From assembly GCF_000024125.1 (NCBI RefSeq), contig NC_013222.1, positions 2,210,501 to 2,274,500 of the forward strand: a stretch of DNA of 64,000 nt. The letters are read 5' to 3'. Origin of the DNA: Robiginitalea biformata HTCC2501. GTDB taxonomy: Bacteria > Bacteroidota > Bacteroidia > Flavobacteriales > Flavobacteriaceae. A program made the position numbers and the translations under genes. The notes below the pieces were generated by a model. The model was given only the letters and a program-made list of their open reading frames with translations, made no database searches and was not told the origin of the DNA. Below are positions 18,207-26,823 of this stretch, piece after piece. How positions within the stretch are numbered: the stretch's first letter is position 1; each line of letters starts with the position of its first letter.

Positions 18207-19229
18207 TCACGAGTAATAATTGACATACCAATCGACAAACTTACCAATCCCGTCGTCTAAATCCGATCCGGCCCTGTACCCGTAATCTTTTTGCAGGCCG
18301 CCTGTGTCCGCCCAGGTCCGGGTAACGTCGCCGGGCTGGGCCGGAAGCATTTCCCTGATAGCCGTTTTTCCCGTGTGTTTTTCAATGGCTTCAATGAAAT
18401 CCATGAGTTTTACCGGGCTGCCGTTCCCGATGTTGTATAGCTTGTATTTTTCCCGGTGATCCCGGCGACCACTGAGGTCGTCCTCCAGCACGCGGACCAC
18501 CCCTTCGGCTATGTCGTCGATATAGGTGAAATCCCGTTCCTGCTCGCCATTGTTGAAAACCTGTATGGGCCGGCCTTCCAGGATGGCCCGGGTAAACAGG
18601 AAAAGCGCCATGTCCGGCCTTCCCCAGGGGCCATACACCGTAAAGAACCGTAAGCCCGTGGTGGCAAAACCGTACAGGTGGCTGTACGTATGGGCCATGA
18701 GCTCATTGCTCTTTTTGGTAGCCGCATACAGGCTGATCGGGTGGTCTACCCGGTCCGTGGTTTCAAAGGGGATTTTTTCATTTTGCCCGTAAACACTGGA
18801 GCTGCTGGCATAGACCAGGTGGCCGATGCCGCAGTGTCGGCAATTCTCCAGGATATTGAGGAACCCCACGATGTTGCTGTCGATGTAGGCTTCGGGGTTT
18901 TCCAGGCTGTAGCGTACCCCGGCCTGGGCGGCCAGGTGGCATACCGCGTCGAAAGAGTGTCGCTCGAACAGGGCCCGCAGTTCCTCCCGGTCTTCCAGGT
19001 TCAGCCGAACAAACGCCACATTTGTCAGGGTGGAGCTCTCCGTTTCCTGTCCGAAGGTTTCCGCAGATCCCCGGTCGATCCCCAGTTCCCTCAGCCGGCC
19101 GAATTTCAGTTCCGGGTCGTAGTAATCGTTGATGTTATCCAGGCCCACCACATGATGTCCCTTTTCCGCCAGCAGCCGGGTTGCGAAAAATCCAATAAAT
19201 CCGGCTGCCCCGGTAACGAGAATCTTCAT
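18207..19229 (-). CDS. UDP-glucuronate 4-epimerase-like NAD-dependent epimerase
   Basis: A 340-residue extended short-chain dehydrogenase/epimerase. The NAD-binding motif GAAGFIG is at 7-13; the catalytic SSSSVYG and YAATKKSNE (Tyr-x3-Lys) follow near 130-160. The VGLDNINDYYDPELK segment (about 28-42) is characteristic of the CapI/LpsL group that converts UDP-glucuronate to UDP-galacturonate. This points to uronic acid in the polymer. It stands alone, with about 100 bp to the arylsulfotransferase gene and a terminator-bearing gap upstream. Confidence 0.88.
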   Translation of the reverse strand: MKILVTGAAGFIGFFATRLLAEKGHHVVGLDNINDYYDPELKFGRLRELGIDRGSAETFGQETESSTLTNVAFVRLNLEDREELRALFERHSFDAVCHLAAQAGVRYSLENPEAYIDSNIVGFLNILENCRHCGIGHLVYASSSSVYGQNEKIPFETTDRVDHPISLYAATKKSNELMAHTYSHLYGFATTGLRFFTVYGPWGRPDMALFLFTRAILEGRPIQVFNNGEQERDFTYIDDIAEGVVRVLEDDLSGRRDHREKYKLYNIGNGSPVKLMDFIEAIEKHTGKTAIREMLPAQPGDVTRTWADTGGLQKDYGYRAGSDLDDGIGKFVDWYVNYYS

Positions 19230-19324
19230 AAAACAGGTTTTTGTCGGGGGATGTCCCCGCCTTCAAAATTATACAACGCAAACCAGCCCGGATGATTGTA
19301 CGGGTTATGCCCGATGAGGCTGGT

Positions 19325-19357
19325 TAAAAAAAATACCCCGGGCCAGGCCGGAGTATT
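19325..19357 (-). terminator. Rho-independent terminator
   Basis: On the minus strand, AATACTCCGG pairs with CCGGGGTATT (one G-T pair) around a CC-rich loop, followed by a run of eight T. It closes the lipoprotein gene at 19380-19853 and insulates it from the epimerase gene. Confidence 0.75.
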
Positions 19358-19379
19358 TATTATTTATCTGTCGATTCGA

Positions 19380-19853
19380 TTAGAATGCATTCGAACCGAT
19401 ATTGGCGTGGGCAATCACATTGTCCATGTTTGTCTCGCTCTGATAGATGTTGATATGCCCGTCAAAGGCGTTCAGCTCATCAAAAGAAATAGACGTGCCG
19501 TTGTCCAGTTCCGTGATGACGGTCTCGCTTATGGCGCACTCACATTCATTCAGGGTAATGGCAACAGGGCCTCCCATTTCAATACTATTTTCGTGGACGG
19601 CTGCCGGGTGGATGCCCGTGGAGGCATTTTCCAATTCGATGTAAATTGTGGAGGTGCCGTCGTCGTTGCGGATGAGGGTGGCGGTTCCGGTTACCCCGGA
19701 ATCGTTAACGCTTGTCAGGTCGTATACCACGCGCTCAACGGGATCCGGGTCCGGATTCCCGCTGTCCGGGTTGTCGACATCTGAACTTTCGTTTTTGCTG
19801 CAGCTCACAGCCAGCGCAAGCAGAAGCAGGATGAGATAAGAGGGCTTTTTCAT
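19380..19853 (-). CDS. Small lipoprotein, CHRD-like
   Basis: A 157-residue lipoprotein. I start it at 19853 (MKKPSYLILLLLALAVSC), where Cys18 follows a clear lipobox; the earlier ATG at 19937 would bury the signal peptide. A Pro/Asp-rich linker precedes one beta-rich domain with GVTGTATLIRNDDGTSTIYI and HPAAVHENS, which recalls CHRD domains and the VHE turn of Cu/Zn superoxide dismutases. Metal ligands of a true dismutase are not all present, so an enzymatic role is not claimed. It has its own terminator. Confidence 0.7.
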   Translation of the reverse strand: MKKPSYLILLLLALAVSCSKNESSDVDNPDSGNPDPDPVERVVYDLTSVNDSGVTGTATLIRNDDGTSTIYIELENASTGIHPAAVHENSIEMGGPVAITLNECECAISETVITELDNGTSISFDELNAFDGHINIYQSETNMDNVIAHANIGSNAF

Positions 19854-20234
19854 AAGTGTAGTGTGTGGGGTTAAAATTATTGTGCTAAAAGTAGTACAAA
19901 GTAAATTATCTGGTGAATAGCAAATATTCTCGTCCAAAATTTATTTTAGCCGAAATGCGTCATTCCGCGGATTACCTGCACCGTACAGCAGTTGTGCCCC
20001 CCGTGTTTCCGGTGCATGCCGGCCAAAAAGCGGAGTTGTCCGAATTTTTTGGGCCTTCAGCGAATTATTGGCCCCGATTTCGCTGGGAACGGCTTTAAAC
20101 CGTAAATTAGCCTTTGAATCCGGGACCTCACGTAATGCAATTGGTTTTTCTTCTGATTGAGCGTGCAAACCGGATTCGAGATTGTACTTTTACGAGTCGA
20201 AAGCATACGGACAACCCAAGCGATAAACACCCTT
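19854..20234. other. 381-bp divergent promoter region
   Basis: No gene is seen. It separates the lipoprotein (minus) from the export operon (plus). A TACTTTTA element near 20185 is one base off the TAnnTTTG consensus and would place transcription about 35 bp before the TTG start at 20235. A TTTG ... TTACTTTG pair on the minus strand about 60 bp before 19853 could serve the lipoprotein. Confidence 0.4.
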
Positions 20235-21368
20235 TTGAAAACAGCTGTACAAGAACGTATTTGGTTATCTTCCCCGCACATGGGGGGAGCCGAGCAGAAG
20301 TATGTGCAGGAGGCGTTTGACACCAATTGGATTGCCCCCCTCGGGCCCAATGTAACTGGATTTGAAGCTGATCTGGAGGCGTACGTCGGTTCCGGCATGC
20401 AGGTGGCCTGCCTGAGTTCCGGGACGGCCGCCATCCACCTGGCCCTGGACTTGCTGGGCGTGGGGGCTGGCGATGAAGTGATCTGCCAGAGCTTCACCTT
20501 CTCTGCGTCGGCCAATCCCATTACCTACCTGGGGGCCACCCCGGTTTTTGTCGACAGCGAACCAAATACCTGGAATATCTCCCCGGACTTGCTGGAAGCC
20601 GCCATCCTGGATCGGATGGGCGCTGGGGCCAAACCCAAGGCCATCGTTGCCGTGCACCTCTACGGCATGCCTTATGATTCGGATGCCGTCATGGCGCTCT
20701 CCGAGCGATACGGGATCCCTGTGGTGGAAGACAGTGCAGAGGCCCTGGGCAGCCGGTACAACGGCCGGCCCTGCGGCAGCCTTGGCAGTATCGGTATTTT
20801 CTCTTTCAACGGCAATAAAATTATTACCACCTCCGGGGGGGGCGCGCTCCTGACCCGCGACCCCGCCCTAAAGCAGCGGGCGGTTTACCTGGCCACCCAG
20901 GCCAGGGACCAGGCACCGCATTACCAGCACTCGAGCATCGGATACAACTACCGGCTGAGCAACGTCCTGGCGGGTATCGGCCGGGGACAAATGGAGGTGT
21001 TGGAGGATCGCGTGGCGGCCCGCCGCGCCAATTACGAATTTTACAGGGAAACGCTATCGGGAACCGGGGCGTTTACCTTCCTGGAGGAGCCCGAAGGCGC
21101 TTTCAGCAACCGCTGGCTGACTGCGGTCCTTACCCCGGATTTCGGGACGCGCGAGGCCATTCGCCTGGCCCTGGAAGCCGAAAATATCGAATCCCGCCCG
21201 CTGTGGAAGCCCATGCACCTCCAGCCGGTTTTCTCTGAATGTACCTCCTTTGCCGACGGTACCTCGGAAGACTTGTTTGAGCGAGGCCTGTGCCTGCCAA
21301 GCGGATCCAATCTTACGAAGTCCGACCTGGAGCGGACTGTCGAAATAATCTACAACACCCTGCCATGA
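20235..21368 (+). CDS. PglE-like PLP-dependent sugar aminotransferase (DegT/DnrJ/EryC1/StrS)
   Basis: This enzyme should convert a UDP-4-keto-6-deoxy sugar to the 4-amino sugar. The family opening ERIWLSSPHMGGAEQKYV is seen, then SSGTAAIHLAL (cofactor phosphate), VEDSAEALGS (pyridine contact) and the Schiff-base Lys in FSFNGNKIITTSGG. No ATG lies before the conserved region; I choose the TTG at 20235 (377 residues), downstream of a promoter-like element. The stop overlaps the next ATG as ATGA, so it is coupled to the dehydratase that makes its substrate. Confidence 0.88.
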   Translation: MKTAVQERIWLSSPHMGGAEQKYVQEAFDTNWIAPLGPNVTGFEADLEAYVGSGMQVACLSSGTAAIHLALDLLGVGAGDEVICQSFTFSASANPITYLGATPVFVDSEPNTWNISPDLLEAAILDRMGAGAKPKAIVAVHLYGMPYDSDAVMALSERYGIPVVEDSAEALGSRYNGRPCGSLGSIGIFSFNGNKIITTSGGGALLTRDPALKQRAVYLATQARDQAPHYQHSSIGYNYRLSNVLAGIGRGQMEVLEDRVAARRANYEFYRETLSGTGAFTFLEEPEGAFSNRWLTAVLTPDFGTREAIRLALEAENIESRPLWKPMHLQPVFSECTSFADGTSEDLFERGLCLPSGSNLTKSDLERTVEIIYNTLP

Positions 21369-23356
21369 TTCAAAATTACCTGACAAATTCTGTTTCCCGT
21401 TACGCCTCCAAGTGGCTTGTACTGGCAATAGACCTCGTCACGGTGTCCGTTGCATTCGTCTTTTCCTACCTGATACGATTCAACCTCACCCTGAACTTCG
21501 ACGTGGAAAAATTGTTCCTGCAATTGCCCGTTATCGCATTTATCTCGATGGTGGCTTTCCTGATCACGGGATCCTACAAAGGGGTGGTACGGCATACGGG
21601 CGTCCGGGACGTTTACAATATTTTTAACGCCATCTGCCTTTCGAGCATCCTCTCGATCGTTTTGGTGCTGACCAACCGGCAGATGCTGCTGATGGACGGG
21701 TTTACCATCCCGCTTTCCATTATCATCATCCACAGCTTGCTGGCCTTTATCGGCCTGACGGCTTCGCGTTACGTTTTCAAGGTATTCTATACCAACCTGA
21801 TCAACCGGGGCATCAACTTCTCCAAGAATGTTTTTATCTACGGGGCCGGCGAATCGGGTATCCTTACTTACAACGCTCTGAATTCCATATCCCGGAGCAA
21901 CGTCCGGGTCCTCGGGTATATTGATGACGACCGGCAAAAGTCCGGGAAACAAATCAACGGGGTCCGCGTATACGGGCCGGAGATCCTGAACCGGGAATTC
22001 CTCAGGAAAAAGAATGTCTCCGAGATTATTTTTGCCATCCAGAATATCGACCAGAAAAAACTCAGGAAACTGGTGGAAAGCCTGGTGGAGTACTCCGTGC
22101 AGGTGAAAATCGTCCCCCCGGTCGAAGACTGGATCAACGGGGAACTGAAGGCCTCACAGATCAAACAGATCCAGATTGAGGACTTGCTGGACCGGGCACC
22201 GATATCCATTAAGAATGCCAAGATTTCCAAAGAACTGAACGGCAAAAGCATCCTGGTAACCGGGGGTGCCGGTTCCATCGGCAGTGAAATCGTCCGGCAG
22301 ATTTGCAATTACGACTACAAGACGCTGATTGTCCTGGACCAGGCGGAATCCGCCCTCTACGACCTGCAGCAGGAACTCAAACAGAACGGCTTCCACAACT
22401 TTATCCCAATTGTGGCGGACGTCCGCGATAAAAACCGGGCAAATTCCATCTTCCAGGAGTACAAGCCCGACATCGTTTTCCACGCCGCGGCATACAAGCA
22501 CGTGCCGCTGATGGAGTACAACCCCTATGAGGCCATCAAGATCAATATTGCCGGTACCAAGGTCATTGCAGACCTGGCCCAGCAACACAATACCGATAAA
22601 TTCGTCTTTATTTCCACGGACAAGGCGGTCAATCCCACCAACGTGATGGGTGCCTCCAAGCGGATTGCCGAGATGTATATCAGCTGTATCCAGCAGGAAG
22701 GGGGGACCAAGTACATTACAACCCGCTTTGGGAACGTATTGGGATCCAATGGCTCGGTGATTCCGCTCTTTAAGAAACAGATCGAGAAAGGCGGCCCGCT
22801 GACAGTCACCCACAAAGAAATTACCCGATATTTCATGACCATCCCCGAGGCTTCCCAACTGGTACTCGAGGCTGGGGCCATGGGCGAAGGTGGGGAGATT
22901 TTCATCTTCGATATGGGGGAATCGGTAAAGATATTCGACCTGGCCAAAAACATGATCCGCCTCTCCGGCCTCCGCTACCCGGAGGATATCGACATCAAGA
23001 TCACCGGGCTCCGACCCGGGGAAAAGCTCTATGAGGAGCTTCTGGCAAACGGGGAGAATACGCTCCCTACCTATAACCGGAAGATCATGATCAGCAAGGT
23101 GCGCGAACTGGATTACGCAAAAGTGCGCTCCCTCATCGACGAACTATGCATCTCCAATATGTTCTTCAGCGGGGATACGGTAAAGCTTATGAAAAACATC
23201 GTGCCCGAGTACGTGTCCAATAATTCGGAGTTTTGTAAATTCGACCGGTCCCACCCGGAGGAGCCCATCGAATCGCGGGAGGACCAGCTCAATACGGAGC
23301 GGCTTTCCATTCTGGAGGACCTGCTCCCTTCAAAACATAATCCGTCCAAGCAATGA
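21365..23356 (+). CDS. PglF/CapD-like UDP-sugar 4,6-dehydratase
   Basis: A 663-residue membrane-bound nucleotide-sugar dehydratase. The start at 21365 overlaps the preceding stop (ATGA) and gives MIQNYLTNSVSRYASKW before four membrane segments (about 15-125). A first Rossmann motif GAGESG lies near 161 and the catalytic-domain TGGAGSIGSE near 299; STDKAVNPTNVMGASKR (about 415-431) carries the Asp-Lys and Met-Lys residues of the large inverting/retaining dehydratase group. It probably makes UDP-4-keto-6-deoxy-HexNAc for the aminotransferase upstream and ultimately the PglC-like transferase. Confidence 0.92.
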   Translation: MIQNYLTNSVSRYASKWLVLAIDLVTVSVAFVFSYLIRFNLTLNFDVEKLFLQLPVIAFISMVAFLITGSYKGVVRHTGVRDVYNIFNAICLSSILSIVLVLTNRQMLLMDGFTIPLSIIIIHSLLAFIGLTASRYVFKVFYTNLINRGINFSKNVFIYGAGESGILTYNALNSISRSNVRVLGYIDDDRQKSGKQINGVRVYGPEILNREFLRKKNVSEIIFAIQNIDQKKLRKLVESLVEYSVQVKIVPPVEDWINGELKASQIKQIQIEDLLDRAPISIKNAKISKELNGKSILVTGGAGSIGSEIVRQICNYDYKTLIVLDQAESALYDLQQELKQNGFHNFIPIVADVRDKNRANSIFQEYKPDIVFHAAAYKHVPLMEYNPYEAIKINIAGTKVIADLAQQHNTDKFVFISTDKAVNPTNVMGASKRIAEMYISCIQQEGGTKYITTRFGNVLGSNGSVIPLFKKQIEKGGPLTVTHKEITRYFMTIPEASQLVLEAGAMGEGGEIFIFDMGESVKIFDLAKNMIRLSGLRYPEDIDIKITGLRPGEKLYEELLANGENTLPTYNRKIMISKVRELDYAKVRSLIDELCISNMFFSGDTVKLMKNIVPEYVSNNSEFCKFDRSHPEEPIESREDQLNTERLSILEDLLPSKHNPSKQ

Positions 23357-24123
23357 ACAAACAAGTATTCCGGAGAGTTTTCCTTCTCCTTGTTGGCGCC
23401 CTGCTGATCAGCTCCTGCGCCTCCCGAAAAAATGTCGTCTATTTCCAGGACACGGGTTCCTATGAAACCCTGCTCGAAGAGAACAACGCGGTGACCAAAT
23501 TCAAGGAAGACGACCTGGTGTCCATCCACGTATCCTCTTTGAACCCCGAGGCCAGCGCGCCCTTCAACTTGTTCCGCGGACCTTCCGAAGGCGGAATCCG
23601 CGCCGAACAGGTAGACTATCTGATCGATGAATTCGGGATGATTGATTTTCCTGTAATTGGCAAAATCAAAATAGCGGGCCTTTCCCCGGAAGAAACGCGG
23701 ACCTTGTTGCGGGAGCGCTTGTCTGAATACATCCGGGACCCCATCATCAACATCCGCCTGAACAACTTTACGGTAACCGTACTGGGGCAGGTAAACCGCC
23801 CCGGCACTTACCCGGTTCTCGGGGAGAAAATCACCATCCTGGAGGCCCTGGGCCTGGCCGGCGATATGGGGATCAAGGGCAAGCGGGAAAATGTGCTGGT
23901 CATCCGGGACTTTGACGGTACCAAGGTGTATACCCGTATCGACCTGACAAAAAAAGATGCCTTTAATTCCCCGGTCTATTACCTCACCCAGAACGATGTG
24001 GTTTACGTGGAGCCGAACAATTCGGCTATAAAGACTTCCAGCCTGGATAGCCGTGCAAGCATTATGGTCTCCATTATTTCGACCCTGATTACATCCACAG
24101 TAATCCTGATCACGCGATTGTAG
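23353..24123 (+). CDS. wza: Polysaccharide export lipoprotein (Wza family)
   Basis: A 256-residue outer-membrane export protein. The lipobox ends at Cys22 (LISSC). A Poly_export domain follows (VDYLIDEFGMIDFPVIGKI, about 93-111) and then SLBB-like sequence (FTVTVLGQVNRPGTYPV). A C-terminal hydrophobic helix (about 235-256) is the usual Bacteroidetes ending. It starts with ATGA overlap on the dehydratase stop and lies 31 bp before the tyrosine kinase, its expected partner. Confidence 0.92.
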   Translation: MNKQVFRRVFLLLVGALLISSCASRKNVVYFQDTGSYETLLEENNAVTKFKEDDLVSIHVSSLNPEASAPFNLFRGPSEGGIRAEQVDYLIDEFGMIDFPVIGKIKIAGLSPEETRTLLRERLSEYIRDPIINIRLNNFTVTVLGQVNRPGTYPVLGEKITILEALGLAGDMGIKGKRENVLVIRDFDGTKVYTRIDLTKKDAFNSPVYYLTQNDVVYVEPNNSAIKTSSLDSRASIMVSIISTLITSTVILITRL

Positions 24124-24154
24124 GCTCAATTATTCCCAAATTATCAATTTACCT

Positions 24155-26512
24155 ATGGCCGATTCTACGGAAATCAGAGAAATATTAAGTACCTACCTGC
24201 GGCACTGGAAGTGGTTCCTGTTATCGCTAGCAGTAGCTATTAGTATAGCCGTTGTGTATTTGCGCTACGCCGTTCCAAAATACGAGGCGCGGGCCAAGAT
24301 CAAGATCATCGAGGACCAGAGTTCCGCCGGAGGGCTGGACCTTTTCTCGGATATCGGGATGTTATCCGGGGGGAACACGATGGTGGAGGACGAGGTGGAA
24401 GTATTCAATTCCCGGAGCAATATCATCCAGGTTGTCCGGGAGCTGGGCCTGAATTCCCGGATTATTTCCCTGGGGAATATCCGGAATACGGAGTTGTACG
24501 ACCATCCGCCCTTAAACCTGAACTTCCTGTCGGCCGATTCGGTAATCAATCGTTCCGCATATTCTTTTTTTGTAACTGGTATCTCGGACACGTCTTTTCG
24601 ATTTTCGCGGGAAGAAGATGGGCCGGCCCAGTTATACGCCTTTGGGAAAACCATCGAGACCCCCCTGGGGGATTTGGTGATTACCCCGAATTTTGAAAAC
24701 GCGGAAGCCTACAGGGATCGCAAGCTTATGGTTAGCATTACCCCGGTGACCAAGGTAGCCGAAAATTACCAGGCACGTGTCCGGGTGGCCATTGCCGAGG
24801 AGTTTTCCAATATCGTCACCCTCTCCCTGGAAGATCCGATCCCCAACAGGGCAAGGGATTTTCTCAATACGCTGATCCGAATCTACAACGAAAATGCGAT
24901 AGCCGACAAAAAGGCCGTAGCGGACAAGACCTCCCAGTTCATCAACGACCGGATTGCTGCAATTTCCTCCAACTTAACCAATGTGGACGAATCTGCAGAA
25001 GAACTGAAGACCGAGCGGGGACTTACGGATATCCAGTCCGAGGCGAACATCAACCTGAATTTCGGCGCCAGCAACCGCCAGCAACTGGCGAGTTCCCAAA
25101 CCCAGCTGGAAATTGCAGCCTCCATGCAGGACCTGGTGCAACAGCAGGACGGGTACGAGATCATGCCCACGAACATTGGTCTGGACGACCCGACCATTGC
25201 CAGTACCACGGCCCGGTATAACCAGCTGGTGGCAGAACGGCGGCGGTTGATGAAAAGTTCTACCGAGAAATCCCCGATTATCCAGAACCTGGACCAGGAA
25301 CTCGACGGGTTGAAGCAGAGCATGCAATCCAGTTTGAACAGCAAGGTGAATAACCTGGGGATGCAGGTCAGTACGCTGACCAACCAGCAGGCCATCATCA
25401 ATTCAAAGATTTATTCGGCGCCCCGGAATGAGCGGGATTTGCGCGACATCACCCGCCAGCAGCAGACCACGGAGTCGCTCTACCTGTACCTGTTGCAGAA
25501 GCGGGAGGAGGCGCAGATTGCGGTGGCATCCACCGCCCCGAAATCCCAGATAATAGACAGTGCCTACCATGTTTCGGATACGCCTGTATCACCGAGGAGG
25601 AAACTCGTATACCTGGTATCCATCATATTTGGCCTGCTCGTCCCGTTTTCGGTGATTTACGCCCGGGACCTGCTGGACAACAAGATCCACAGCCGGCACA
25701 ACCTGGAACAAATCATCCACGACGCCCCGGTGTTGGGGGAACTGCCCCGGCTGGGCAAGAAGGACAACAAGTTTATCGTTAAGGACGACCGGTCCATCCT
25801 GGCCGAATCGCTTCGCATCATTCGCACGAACCTGGACTACCTGCTCAAGGCGCGCCGGGGAGGAGGGAAGAACAACCTGATCTTTGTGACCTCCGGGACG
25901 CCCGGGGAAGGGAAGACCTTCTTTTCCACAAACCTGTCGCTGGTGCTGTCGGGCAACCGCAAACGCGTGTTGCTCATCGGCGCGGACATCCGGAATCCGA
26001 AGCTGTATACCTATTTCCTGAACAACAACGTGGACAACATGGGGAAACAGGGGCGCAACAAGGATGCGGGCCTCACCGAATACCTCTACGATGACAAATA
26101 CCGCCCCCAGGACATTATCAACAGCATGTTGGTAGACCAGCACGCCATCGACGTGATCTTTTCGGGCCGGATCCCGCCCAACCCGGCCGAATTGCTGATG
26201 AACGAGCGGATGAAGGAACTCCTGGACGAAATGAGCCGGGAATACGACTACGTGGTGGTAGATACCGCGCCGATCCTGGTGGTTACCGACACCCTGCTGT
26301 TCAGCGACAAGGCCGATCTGATGGTATATGTGGCCCGCGCAGGGGTTACGGCCCGGGATACCCTGGACTTCCCGGCCAAACTGAAGGAAGAGGGGAAAAT
26401 ATCCAACCTGGCCTTTATTGTCAACGACGTGAAACAGACGAACCTGGGGTATGGGGGGAAATACGGGTACGGCTATTCGAAAACCCAGAAAAAATGGTGG
26501 AAGTTCAGGTAA
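24155..26512 (+). CDS. wzc: Wzc-type polysaccharide co-polymerase and tyrosine autokinase
   Basis: A 785-residue BY-kinase controlling chain length and export. Two membrane segments (about 20-38 and 485-502) flank a long periplasmic coiled-coil region. The cytoplasmic kinase has Walker A TSGTPGEGKTFFS (near 580), Walker A' LLIGADIRNPK (near 607) and Walker B VVVDTAPILVVTD (near 705). The C-terminus has a Tyr cluster (YGGKYGYGYSK) for autophosphorylation. The cognate PHP phosphatase is encoded at 35921-36661, beyond the giant T9SS gene. Confidence 0.93.
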   Translation: MADSTEIREILSTYLRHWKWFLLSLAVAISIAVVYLRYAVPKYEARAKIKIIEDQSSAGGLDLFSDIGMLSGGNTMVEDEVEVFNSRSNIIQVVRELGLNSRIISLGNIRNTELYDHPPLNLNFLSADSVINRSAYSFFVTGISDTSFRFSREEDGPAQLYAFGKTIETPLGDLVITPNFENAEAYRDRKLMVSITPVTKVAENYQARVRVAIAEEFSNIVTLSLEDPIPNRARDFLNTLIRIYNENAIADKKAVADKTSQFINDRIAAISSNLTNVDESAEELKTERGLTDIQSEANINLNFGASNRQQLASSQTQLEIAASMQDLVQQQDGYEIMPTNIGLDDPTIASTTARYNQLVAERRRLMKSSTEKSPIIQNLDQELDGLKQSMQSSLNSKVNNLGMQVSTLTNQQAIINSKIYSAPRNERDLRDITRQQQTTESLYLYLLQKREEAQIAVASTAPKSQIIDSAYHVSDTPVSPRRKLVYLVSIIFGLLVPFSVIYARDLLDNKIHSRHNLEQIIHDAPVLGELPRLGKKDNKFIVKDDRSILAESLRIIRTNLDYLLKARRGGGKNNLIFVTSGTPGEGKTFFSTNLSLVLSGNRKRVLLIGADIRNPKLYTYFLNNNVDNMGKQGRNKDAGLTEYLYDDKYRPQDIINSMLVDQHAIDVIFSGRIPPNPAELLMNERMKELLDEMSREYDYVVVDTAPILVVTDTLLFSDKADLMVYVARAGVTARDTLDFPAKLKEEGKISNLAFIVNDVKQTNLGYGGKYGYGYSKTQKKWWKFR

Positions 26513-26530
26513 TCACCCATTCAGGAACTA

Positions 26531-26556
26531 AAAACCGGCCCCGAGCCGGTTTTTTT
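26531..26556 (+). terminator. Rho-independent terminator of the export operon
   Basis: The 9-bp arms AAAACCGGC and GCCGGTTTT surround the loop CCCGA, and the T run continues to 26556. It lies 18 bp after the wzc stop. Confidence 0.85.
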
Positions 26557-26775
26557 ATGGATTGAGTTGATAACTTAACCTGAAAGTGACATTACTTTTT
26601 AGCCCGAATCCGTATGTTTGCCCGCCGTTCTATCCCGATCAAACCTTTTGCAAAAAAAAGCCGTATGTATTGGAGATTCAAGCTTTTTGCGAATCGATCC
26701 GTGGTCATTTAACGAAGATCAAAACCGCTTAGTCGAATATCAACGCGGCCATTACCTATTACGCGATTGTCGGGT

Positions 26776-26783
26776 TATATTTG
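26776..26783 (+). promoter_or_regulatory. Candidate Bacteroidetes -7 element
   Basis: TATATTTG matches TAnnTTTG, the -7 element of the Bacteroidetes primary sigma factor, 40 bp before the giant gene. No convincing -33 TTTG is seen at the usual spacing. Confidence 0.35.
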
Positions 26784-26823
26784 GTTGATTGGGCAAAAAA
26801 TTGCAATGAATTAGCTCCTTACT

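Larger units (their letters stand above)
26513..26823. other. 311-bp region between wzc and the giant T9SS gene
   Basis: It holds the wzc terminator at its left end and candidate promoters for the next gene (TATGTTTG at 26613-26620 and TATATTTG at 26776-26783). I see no small gene. A run of A follows AACCTTTTGC near 26650 without a hairpin. Confidence 0.5.
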